Source: JAYREN01 sp963663375
Lineage (GTDB): Bacteria; Acidobacteriota; Holophagae; Holophagales; Holophagaceae
Assembly: GCA_963663375.1 (NCBI GenBank)
Contig: OY760195.1
Span: forward strand, 2,542,001 to 2,606,000
DNA: 64,000 bases
Direction of reading: 5' to 3'
Position 1 is the first letter of the stretch; the number at the start of each line of letters is the position of its first letter. The translations under genes and the position numbers were made by a program. The notes under the pieces were generated by a model. The model made no database searches, was not told the origin of the DNA, and was given only the letters and a program-made list of their open reading frames with translations. This document shows, piece after piece, positions 57,283 to 64,000 of the stretch.

Positions 57283-60036
57283 ATGGATATGCAGAATGCC
57301 CTGAAGCCAAAGATCTTCGCACCCCTGAGGGCGATCCTCTTTCTCCTGATGGCGACCCTTGCGCTGGTGGCCCAGGGGCCCTTTGACCTAGCCCGACCGG
57401 CGCTTCGCATGCATGGGATGGAAGACGGCCTGCCCAGCAGCACCATCTATGGCTTCGCCCGGGACACCAAGGGACGGCTCTGGGTTGGCACCCTGGATGG
57501 AGCGGCCTACTACACCGGGCGGGGTTGGATCGTGGTGCGCCTGCCCCGGGAAAGCCCCTCTCAGTATGTGCGCGGCATCTTGGCCTCCCGGGATGGAAGT
57601 ATCTGGTTCGCCACTCAGGACGGTGGGGTGTGGCGTTTGGAGGACGAACGGTGGACCCACTTTCGGGGGGGCCGAGAGCTTCCCTCGGACCACGTGTTCA
57701 GCGTTGCCGAGACCTCGGATGCCCAGGGAGCGCTTACCCGCTGGGTCGGCACGGATCGAGGCATTGCCTCGCTGGTCGAAGGTCGGTGGCGAACCTATGG
57801 ACCGGAGCATGGCGTTCCACTGGGCACCGTGTGGAGGCTCCGGGAGATCCATGAGCCTGACGGCGCTCGCCGGATGTGGGCGGCCACGGAGAAGGGGCTC
57901 TGTGTGCTGGAGGGTGGGCGCTGGCGAGAGATGGGTGCGAAGGACGGCTTTCAGGGGCGGGATGCCAACGATATCCTCGATGTTCAAGAGGCGGATGGCA
58001 CCCGGAGCGTCTGGGTTTCCCTCTGGAACAAGGGCCTTGCCCGGTGGGATCGCCGGGGCTGGACATACTTCGTTTCCGGCAAGGATTTTCCCGCCTCCTT
58101 TCCGACCTCGAGTCTCTGCAGCACTCTGGATTCTGCGGGGCGCCCCATCGTCTGGATCGGAACCCTGAACCAGGGCCTCTGGTGGTTCAGGGATGGGCGC
58201 TGGCAGTCCCTGGGGCGCACCCAGGGCTTCATGACGGTGGGGGTGCTGAGTCTCTTCCCTGTGCCCGAAGGCAAGCCCACGCTGCTGATCGGAACCCGAG
58301 GGGGCGGGGTGGCCAGCCTGGACCTAGGCGGATGGCGCACCCTCGATGAGTCCCTTGGCTTGCCGGGTCTGGAGGTGACCTGCTTTGCCGAGACCTCGGG
58401 AAAGGTTGATAAGGGTGCCTTCTGGGTAGGCACCACCGCGGGGCTTGCCTGCTACCGGCCCGGTCGGCCCGTGGAGAGGGTGGATCCGCGCGTGTTCTCC
58501 AGCAGCTACATCATCGCCCTACTCCCAACTGAGGATGCCCTCTGGGTGGGTACTCTCAACGGCTTGGTTCGCAAGGACGCGAACGGATGGCACCGTGTGG
58601 AGGGCGGAGAAACGCCCAGAGATGGCCTGGTGATCAGCCTCCTGGGAACCCGGTCCGTGAGTGGGGCAAGAACCCTCTGGGTAGGCACGCCGAGGGGCCT
58701 CTACCGGTACAGAGAGGGACGCTGGCGGCTGCTCACCAGTCGGGATGGTCTTCCCCAGGACTATGCCTCGGCCCTCTGCGCGGTGCCGGGGGCCGGTGGT
58801 GAGCCGGTCCTGTGGATCGGAACCCGGGGTGGAGGCGTCTGCCGCTTGGATGGGACAACCTGGACCACCTTCGGCGCCGATTCCGGGATTCCCAACGGCA
58901 ACATCTACGCCCTCCATGCGAGCACAGGGCCCGATGGTCGCCGCTGGCTGTGGGCCGGAACCCTGGGTGGAGGATTGGCCCGGCTGGATCTTCAGGCTCC
59001 CGGGCGCTGGGAGGTCTTCACCCGGGACAGCCTGGCGAACCTGCCCAGCAACTATGTTCAGCGCATCGAGGAGGATGCCCAGGGCCGGCTCTACCTCTCC
59101 ACGTCGGCCGGGGTCGTGCGTTTGCATCTGGATTGGAAAGGCGGCGTCCCTAGGCCCTTCCAGGTGGACACCTTCACCCTGGGGGATGGTCTACCCAGCC
59201 AGGATGGCAATCTGGGCGCCTCTTATGTGGATTCTCGGGGCAGGGTTTGGGTGGGTACCTCCCGGGGGGCCGCCGCCCTGGACCCTTCCCTGGAGACCTT
59301 TTCCCTGGCGCCACCGCCGCCAACTCTGGAGCGGGTGACCATCGCCGACCCGGAGCGGGTGCTTGCCGCCGGACACCGGCTCGGCTTTCGGGATCACCAT
59401 CTTCGTTTCGTTTTTTCCCTCCCGGTGCTCCACCGCAAGGAGGACACCCAGTACCAGACACAGCTAGTGGGACTGGAAACCGAGCCGCGTCCCTGGCATG
59501 GAGAAGCCTGGCGAGAGTTCGCGACCCTGCCTGCGGGGCGCTACGTCATGCGGATCTGGGGGCGCACCTTCGATGGAAGGGTCGCGGGCCCCGTAGAGTT
59601 TCCTTTCCAGGTTGCCCCGGCGCCGTGGAGCCACCCCCTCGCCTACGTGGTGTATCTCCTGGCTACAGGGGCTGCGGTCTGGGGCGTCCTGCGCCTGCGG
59701 ACACGCGTGCTTCGGGAACGAACGATCATCCTCGAGGCGGCCGTGGCCCAGCGGACTCGGGTCATCGAGGAGCAGTCCCAGGCCCTGGAGGGTTCCAATC
59801 TGGAGCTGCAGGATCGTAACCGTGAACTATCCTCCGCCCTGTCAGAGGTCAGGACCCTTCAGGGCCTCATCCCCATTTGCGCCTACTGCAAGAAAATTCG
59901 GGATGACCAGGGTTTCTGGGAACAGATGGAACACTATATTTCGCATCACTCCGGCGCTCAGTTCAGCCACGGTATTTGCCCGGATTGCCGCGATCAGTAC
60001 TTCCCGTCGTCCCAGTCCAAGAAACCCGGGGCCTGA
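57283..60036 (+). CDS. Reg_prop two-component-type sensor with C-terminal Cys4 segment and no standard output domain
   Basis: 917 residues. An N-terminal signal/anchor (PLRAILFLLMATLALVAQGP) is followed by about 12 Reg_prop blades (typical LWVGTLDGAAYY, GRLWVGT, GSIWFAT motifs) forming two seven-blade-like propellers, a Y_Y_Y-type domain (~690-775, RFVFSLPVLHRKEDTQYQ), one membrane helix (~783-803), and a coiled coil. Normally a histidine kinase or GGDEF domain ends such proteins. Here the cytoplasmic end is only a short module with CAYC (866-869) and CPDC (899-902) around KKIRDDQGFWEQMEHYI, a Cys4 zinc-ribbon-like unit also seen at the tails of other bacterial signalling proteins. Output is therefore unclear. 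Confidence 0.92.
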   Translation: MDMQNALKPKIFAPLRAILFLLMATLALVAQGPFDLARPALRMHGMEDGLPSSTIYGFARDTKGRLWVGTLDGAAYYTGRGWIVVRLPRESPSQYVRGILASRDGSIWFATQDGGVWRLEDERWTHFRGGRELPSDHVFSVAETSDAQGALTRWVGTDRGIASLVEGRWRTYGPEHGVPLGTVWRLREIHEPDGARRMWAATEKGLCVLEGGRWREMGAKDGFQGRDANDILDVQEADGTRSVWVSLWNKGLARWDRRGWTYFVSGKDFPASFPTSSLCSTLDSAGRPIVWIGTLNQGLWWFRDGRWQSLGRTQGFMTVGVLSLFPVPEGKPTLLIGTRGGGVASLDLGGWRTLDESLGLPGLEVTCFAETSGKVDKGAFWVGTTAGLACYRPGRPVERVDPRVFSSSYIIALLPTEDALWVGTLNGLVRKDANGWHRVEGGETPRDGLVISLLGTRSVSGARTLWVGTPRGLYRYREGRWRLLTSRDGLPQDYASALCAVPGAGGEPVLWIGTRGGGVCRLDGTTWTTFGADSGIPNGNIYALHASTGPDGRRWLWAGTLGGGLARLDLQAPGRWEVFTRDSLANLPSNYVQRIEEDAQGRLYLSTSAGVVRLHLDWKGGVPRPFQVDTFTLGDGLPSQDGNLGASYVDSRGRVWVGTSRGAAALDPSLETFSLAPPPPTLERVTIADPERVLAAGHRLGFRDHHLRFVFSLPVLHRKEDTQYQTQLVGLETEPRPWHGEAWREFATLPAGRYVMRIWGRTFDGRVAGPVEFPFQVAPAPWSHPLAYVVYLLATGAAVWGVLRLRTRVLRERTIILEAAVAQRTRVIEEQSQALEGSNLELQDRNRELSSALSEVRTLQGLIPICAYCKKIRDDQGFWEQMEHYISHHSGAQFSHGICPDCRDQYFPSSQSKKPGA

Positions 60037-60088
60037 TCCCCTGTCCCCTTCCGCTAAGCTAAGGAGCCATTGCCCCGGATCCCCACCC

Positions 60089-61045
60089 ATGACCGCGGAA
60101 CCCTTGCAGCCCGATGACCTGGCGGACCCTGATCAGGCCACGCTCTATGCCGCCCCTCCGGCTTCCCGCATCGAGGCGGGGCAGGAGGAATGGGCGCTGA
60201 TTCGCTACGTGGGCGATCCCATCGGTGAAGTGATCCCCATTCAGCGGGACCAGATGACGCTGGGGCGAGCCTCAGATTGCGATCTCTGCCTGCCGGAACC
60301 GGAAGTGAGTCGTCGCCACGCGATTCTGGAGTCGGTGTTGAACGCTGAGGGCCATGCGGTCGTTTGCGTGGTGGACCTGGGTTCCACCAATGGCACCTAC
60401 ATCAATGGGCACCGCATGGAGGCGTCCAATGATCCGTGCAGACTGCACCCTGGCGATGTGCTGCGGGTGGGCAACCACGCCTTCAAACTCAAGCATCTGG
60501 ATCCCGTGGAGCGCCACTACCACGAGGTAATGCTGGCCCAGACAACCCTGGATGCGCTCACCGGGGTGAGCAACCGCGCCACGGTGCTCAGTTTCCTGGA
60601 GAAGCACTCCGATCTGGCCCACCGTCATGGCCGCCCTCTGTCGGTGATCCTCTGCGACCTCGATCTCTTCAAGGAGGTCAACGATCAATGGGGCCACGCC
60701 GCCGGGGACGAGGTGCTGCGCTTCTTCGGAGAACTCCTGTTGGGCCGCCTGCGGGCCAGTGACCAGGCGGGGCGCATCGGGGGCGAGGAATTTCTGCTGG
60801 TCCTCCCGGAGACCGCGGGCCCCGAGGCGGCCCTGGTGGCCGAGGCTCTTCGCCAGAACCTGGAGTTGGCGCGGATTCCCGTTGAGGCCTCACCCCAGCC
60901 CATCGGCGTTACCTGCTGCTTTGGTGTGGCCCAGCTGGCCGAGCGGGATGCCAACGGCGGCTCCCTGCTGGCCCGGGCAGATGTGGCCCTCTACCGGGCG
61001 AAGGCCGCCGGGCGAAACCGGGTCGACTACGATCGGCTTCCATGA
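60089..61045 (+). CDS. Diguanylate cyclase with N-terminal FHA domain (second copy)
   Basis: 318 residues from ATG 60089 with only a weak ribosome site. Same architecture as the cyclase at 56.2 kb: FHA (~45-130) with LGRASDCDLCLPEPEVSR, the SRRHA core and LGSTNGTYINGH; GGDEF (~150-315) with DALTGVSNRATVLSFL, LDLFKEVNDQWGHAAGDE and the catalytic GGEEF (231-235). Expected to synthesise c-di-GMP. Its stop overlaps the start of a Ser/Thr kinase gene (ATGA, 61042-61045); since FHA domains bind phospho-Thr, kinase and cyclase may be functionally linked. Confidence 0.95.
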   Translation: MTAEPLQPDDLADPDQATLYAAPPASRIEAGQEEWALIRYVGDPIGEVIPIQRDQMTLGRASDCDLCLPEPEVSRRHAILESVLNAEGHAVVCVVDLGSTNGTYINGHRMEASNDPCRLHPGDVLRVGNHAFKLKHLDPVERHYHEVMLAQTTLDALTGVSNRATVLSFLEKHSDLAHRHGRPLSVILCDLDLFKEVNDQWGHAAGDEVLRFFGELLLGRLRASDQAGRIGGEEFLLVLPETAGPEAALVAEALRQNLELARIPVEASPQPIGVTCCFGVAQLAERDANGGSLLARADVALYRAKAAGRNRVDYDRLP

Positions 61046-62478
61046 GCGTGCAGATCCCTCGGCAGATCGGTTCGGTGCGCATCCTGGAGCGGCTCGGTGA
61101 GGGTGGCATGGCCTTCGTTCACCGGGCGGAGGATGTGTTCCGTCCCGAACGTCAGCTGGCGGTGAAGTTCCTGCGCCCCGAGGCGGCCTCGGATGCAGAG
61201 ATGGTGCGCCGCTTCCTGCGGGAAGGCGAAGTGCTCAAGCGGCTGCGTCATCCCCACCTGGTGGAGGTCATGGATTTCGGCCGCACCGGCAACACCCCCT
61301 ACCTGCTGATGGAGCTGCTGCCCGGCGGCAGCATCAAGGCCTGTCGTGGCGAGGCCCCGGCCTCGGTGTTGCGTCGCCTCCTGCCCGTGCTCGAGGCCTT
61401 GGCCTACACCCACCGGGAGGGGGTCATCCACCGGGATCTCAAGCCCAGCAATCTGCTCTTCGCCGCCGATGGGCGCCTGAAGGTGACGGATTTCGGCGTG
61501 TGCATGTGGGAAGGGGGCGAAGGCACACGGGTGACCCGCTCCCAGATGGTGGTGGGCACCCTGGGCTACATGGCGCCGGAGCAGCACGGCGATCCCCGCA
61601 GGGTGGACGGGCGCTGCGATGTGTACGCCATCGGCGCCATTCTCTACGAATTCACCACGGGCCAGCCCTACAGCCAGGTGCAAATGCCCCCGGCGGCGGT
61701 GCGCCCCGGGTTCCCCCCGGGGCTGGCGGGCATCCTCATGCAGGCCCTGGCCCCGGTCCCGGCCCGCCGCACGGGCTCCATGGACGAGTTGCACGATCAG
61801 CTCGCGGCCTGGCTGGAGCGGGCCGAAGCCGCGGGTTGGGGCGAGGAGGCCCTGCCGGGCTTCCGCTTGGAGGACCGGGAAAGGCCCACCGTCACCCGTG
61901 CGGGCGTGTCGGTGCAAGTGGACGAAGGCCCCGAGGATCGTCTGGGGCCCTACCTGGATGCCCTCCAGTCCGGCGGTGTGGGCAGCCGTCGGGCGGCCGC
62001 CGAGGGCTTGCGGCAAGCCGCGAGACCGGGGGACGAAACCTACCTGCTGGAAGCCCTGGCATGCTGTCCGGAGAGCGCCCGCTTCGCCCTGGTGGCGGCC
62101 CTGGGTGGCATCGGCGCCGCCGATTCCCTGCCCGCGCTGCTGGCTCTGCTGGAGGATCCCTTCGCCAGGGTCGAAGCGGCGGAGGCCGCAAGCCTCGTGG
62201 CCCTGCGCGCGGGACTGGAAGCAACGGCCCTGGCTGCTTTGAGAGAGCCCGGCCTGGGCGCCTCCTGGCGCTGGGCGCCCCGGGCCCGCCTGGGGGATGA
62301 GACCTGGACGAAGGCCCTCCGGGGGGAGTGGGTCGGGCTTTCGGCCACCTTGCGCCTGCAGGCCCTGGGGGCGGCGCGCCAGTTGCCCGATGCCCTGAGG
62401 GCCGACATCAAGGCCGCCTTCGCCCTTGAAGCCCAGCGAGCCGGGGGCCACCTCAAGCAGGCCTGGGACTCACTCTGA
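61042..62478 (+). CDS. Soluble Ser/Thr protein kinase with C-terminal HEAT-like repeats
   Basis: 478 residues, no membrane helix. The kinase spans ~12-270: RLGEGGMAFVHRA, Lys42 in LAVKFL, LLMELLPGGS, HRDLKPSN with Asp132, DFG at 150-152, and GTLGYMAPEQHG. The C-terminal ~170 residues form alpha-helical HEAT/Armadillo-like repeats (SRRAAAEGLRQAARPGDE, ARFALVAALGGIGAADSL, FARVEAAEAASLVALRAG), a protein-binding surface. It overlaps the upstream FHA-cyclase gene by four bases, so the natural hypothesis is that it phosphorylates a Thr recognised by one or both FHA domains. Its tail meets the convergent gene (nine-base overlap at the ends). Confidence 0.95.
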   Translation: MSVQIPRQIGSVRILERLGEGGMAFVHRAEDVFRPERQLAVKFLRPEAASDAEMVRRFLREGEVLKRLRHPHLVEVMDFGRTGNTPYLLMELLPGGSIKACRGEAPASVLRRLLPVLEALAYTHREGVIHRDLKPSNLLFAADGRLKVTDFGVCMWEGGEGTRVTRSQMVVGTLGYMAPEQHGDPRRVDGRCDVYAIGAILYEFTTGQPYSQVQMPPAAVRPGFPPGLAGILMQALAPVPARRTGSMDELHDQLAAWLERAEAAGWGEEALPGFRLEDRERPTVTRAGVSVQVDEGPEDRLGPYLDALQSGGVGSRRAAAEGLRQAARPGDETYLLEALACCPESARFALVAALGGIGAADSLPALLALLEDPFARVEAAEAASLVALRAGLEATALAALREPGLGASWRWAPRARLGDETWTKALRGEWVGLSATLRLQALGAARQLPDALRADIKAAFALEAQRAGGHLKQAWDSL

Positions 62479-63051
62479 AAAGAAACCCACGAAGGGGGCC
62501 GGATCCCAGCCTCCGCGCAGGGAGGCTACGAGTTCGATGTGGGCGCCCGCGAACAGGGCGCTCCACAGGGCCGCTCGGCCTTCCGGTGTGGCCATCGAAG
62601 CGACGGACAGAATGAGGCGCGTGTCGTGGTCCCAACCCAATTTCTGGTTCAGGCGCTGGAGCCGCCGCAGCAGCTCGCCGTGGGAGATTCCTGTCAGGAA
62701 GAGGGTGTCGGCATCCAGGCCGTGCTCCCGATCGTGGTAGACCTGCCGCCCGCCCTCGTCATTGAAGCGGGCTCCTCCTTGGATGAGCGCCTCTATCCGG
62801 GCCCCTGCGGGATCCCAGCGCAGGCCGCAGCAGGCCGAGGCGACTTCCGAGATCCAGTCCCAGGCCGTTCCGGTCGCAGAAAACACGGAATCCACCGAGA
62901 GGGGCCGGGCCATGAGGCCCAGGGCCACGCCTTCGACGCGGTTCCGGAACTGGAAATAATCCAGGGTGCCCCATTCCGGCGCGGTGAGGGCAGGCCGCTC
63001 CTGGAGCCTGGCGGCGCGCTGGATGAGCAGATGGCGGAGGGTGGCGGTCAT
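62470..63051 (-). CDS. Short protein resembling the N-terminal part of acyl/AMP ligases
   Basis: 193 residues. The opening LRHLLIQRAARLQERPALTA and LDYFQFRNRVEGVALGLMA recall the first ~50 residues of AMP-dependent ligases (A-domains), where they read Tyr-x-Glu-Leu-type motifs. But the protein ends long before the ATP-binding core (no SGTTG-type loop, no GxGE, no catalytic Lys), and a longer open frame upstream in another gene is not convincing. It could be a truncated or repurposed ligase domain. It lies 29 nt after a methyltransferase gene on the same strand. Confidence in the gene is good, in the function low. Confidence 0.7.
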   Translation of the reverse strand: MTATLRHLLIQRAARLQERPALTAPEWGTLDYFQFRNRVEGVALGLMARPLSVDSVFSATGTAWDWISEVASACCGLRWDPAGARIEALIQGGARFNDEGGRQVYHDREHGLDADTLFLTGISHGELLRRLQRLNQKLGWDHDTRLILSVASMATPEGRAALWSALFAGAHIELVASLRGGWDPAPFVGFFSE

Positions 63052-63080
63052 TTCGGACTCCCCGCCTTGGATGCCGCCCC

Positions 63081-64000
63081 TCAGGCTCCAGCCACAAAGG
63101 CGCCGACGTTGAAGAATTCCCAATGGGCCATGAGGGGGCGGACCCTGGGCACCTCGAGCACTTCCCGGAAGCCGGCGGCATGCAGGGCTTTTACCCAGGC
63201 TTCTGGGGTGAGGAAGCCGTAGGTGGGGCGTAGATCGGGGTCGAGAGTTACATCCGTGAAACCAGCCATGAACTGGAAGGCGAATTCCAGGTAGATGGGG
63301 CGCCTCAGATCGGGTTTCAGACACTCGCCGAGCACCAAGTGCCCGCCGGGGGCCAGGTGACTCCGCAACTCCCGCAGGGTGGCCTGGAGATCCTTGGCCA
63401 CGTGCAGTACATTCACGCCGAGGATCACATCGAAGGCCGTTTCCCGAAGGCCTTGTTCGTCCAGAGGGCGGTTCAGGTCGAGGCTGGCGAAGGTGAGGGG
63501 CAGGCCCGGAGCCAGATCCTTCAAGCCGCGTTGGGCCCGCCGGAGGAAGGTGGGGGCCACATCGGTGAAGTGATAGTCCGCGATCTGCCCGAGGAACCCT
63601 TCCTCCTGGCCCCGGGCCGAGAGAAACTGCGCGAAGGAGCCCGCCCCGCCCCCCAGTTCGAGAATGCGACAGCCCTCGCGGATGCAGGGGCGCAGGGCGG
63701 CGTAGGCGAAGAGATTGTTGGCCCGGTAGATCTGGTTTTCGTTGCGGAAATAGTCGAGCCACAGAGGGTAAGCGCTCAGGTCGAAGAGCAGCTCTTCCCC
63801 GTGGCGGCCCTCGGTGAAGTAAGGCAGGACCTTCTGCCGCACAGCATCCAGCAGGTCCAGGTTCTTGAGATGCCCCGGGGCCATCTCCTCCGCGAACTCC
63901 CGCAACGTGGCGAGATCCCTATCGAAATCCGGCAGGCTGCGGAGGTGCCAGCGTCCGTCGAGGTGGTCCAGGAGGCCCTCCTCGGTGAGGAAGGCCAGCA
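63081..64000 (-). CDS. SAM-dependent class I methyltransferase, 5' end beyond the window
   Basis: About 306 residues are visible; the frame is open to the window edge, so the N-terminus is missing. The visible start (LTEEGLLDHLDGRWHLRSL) looks like a winged-helix segment such as precedes small-molecule O-methyltransferases. The Rossmann core has motif I ILELGGGAGSFAQFL, FTDVAPTFLRRAQR (motif II region), FDVILGVNVLHVAKD and LAPGGHLVLGE. Such enzymes methylate small metabolites or cofactors. Together with the short ligase-like gene it hints at a biosynthetic locus continuing beyond 64 kb. Substrate unknown. Confidence 0.9.
   Translation of the reverse strand, partial: LAFLTEEGLLDHLDGRWHLRSLPDFDRDLATLREFAEEMAPGHLKNLDLLDAVRQKVLPYFTEGRHGEELLFDLSAYPLWLDYFRNENQIYRANNLFAYAALRPCIREGCRILELGGGAGSFAQFLSARGQEEGFLGQIADYHFTDVAPTFLRRAQRGLKDLAPGLPLTFASLDLNRPLDEQGLRETAFDVILGVNVLHVAKDLQATLRELRSHLAPGGHLVLGECLKPDLRRPIYLEFAFQFMAGFTDVTLDPDLRPTYGFLTPEAWVKALHAAGFREVLEVPRVRPLMAHWEFFNVGAFVAGA

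Noticed and set aside
1..64000. CRISPR array, prophage or insertion sequence
   Set aside because: No regularly spaced repeats, no integrase, transposase or structural phage genes were found.

Overview
The window looks like the chromosome of an acidobacterium, most likely of the Holophagae (Geothrix/Holophaga type). This is inferred, not proven: base composition is uniformly GC-rich, there is a run of ~800-residue duplicated MacB/FtsX permeases of the ADOP kind (a family known from acidobacteria), an Oar-like TonB receptor with an N-terminal carboxypeptidase-regulatory domain, and several Reg_prop/FHA/GGDEF/Ser-Thr-kinase signalling proteins. I see no rRNA, CRISPR array, integrase, transposase or phage gene; one tRNA-Gln is present.

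Region by region. (1) 1-13.8 kb, minus strand: one apparent operon reading adaptor -> permease -> permease -> ABC ATPase -> permease -> permease -> permease (the last cut by the window edge), i.e. one ATPase and one periplasmic adaptor with at least five ADOP permeases. Its upstream region carries a sigma-54-type promoter and tandem inverted repeats that look like activator sites. (2) 13.9-24.3 kb: FtcD (histidine degradation/folate) with an embedded C2H2 zinc-finger signature, a 1024-aa secreted PDZ protein, an AT-rich thioesterase that looks foreign, a TlpA-like thioredoxin protein, a small hydrolase, a flavin reductase-like protein, a cation diffusion facilitator and a secreted beta-propeller. 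(3) 24.3-33.5 kb: a tiny Cys/Lys-rich secreted protein followed by an ECF sigma factor and a Cys-rich probable anti-sigma factor; a large TonB-dependent receptor with structured upstream DNA; an isochorismatase-like hydrolase; a PQQ-type propeller; a LytS/LytTR-type two-component pair. (4) 33.6-42.7 kb: YjbQ, a dual-specificity-type phosphatase, a 1356-aa SNF2 helicase, orphan thiG, a secreted unknown and a KefB-like antiporter. (5) 42.9-51.6 kb: a beta-propeller coupled to a transmembrane Ser/Thr kinase with TPR-like tail, the tRNA-thiolation pair MnmA + cysteine desulfurase, a DDAH-type hydrolase and a YeiH-type permease. (6) 51.6-54.8 kb: small secreted proteins, a family I.5-type lipase, a lipoprotein barnase with its barstar, tRNA-Gln. 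(7) 54.9-62.5 kb: a plus-strand signalling block with two FHA-GGDEF cyclases, a Reg_prop receptor lacking a standard output domain and a HEAT-tailed Ser/Thr kinase, which together suggest cross-talk between Thr phosphorylation and c-di-GMP. (8) 62.5-64 kb: a short acyl-ligase-like protein and a SAM methyltransferase cut by the window edge.

Many long open frames lie antisense to these genes; they are composition artefacts and are left out. The best candidates for something undescribed are the sigma-54-controlled multi-permease ADOP operon, the zinc-finger FtcD, the Cys-rich peptide/ECF/anti-sigma unit, the lipoprotein barnase-barstar pair and the FHA-GGDEF/kinase block.
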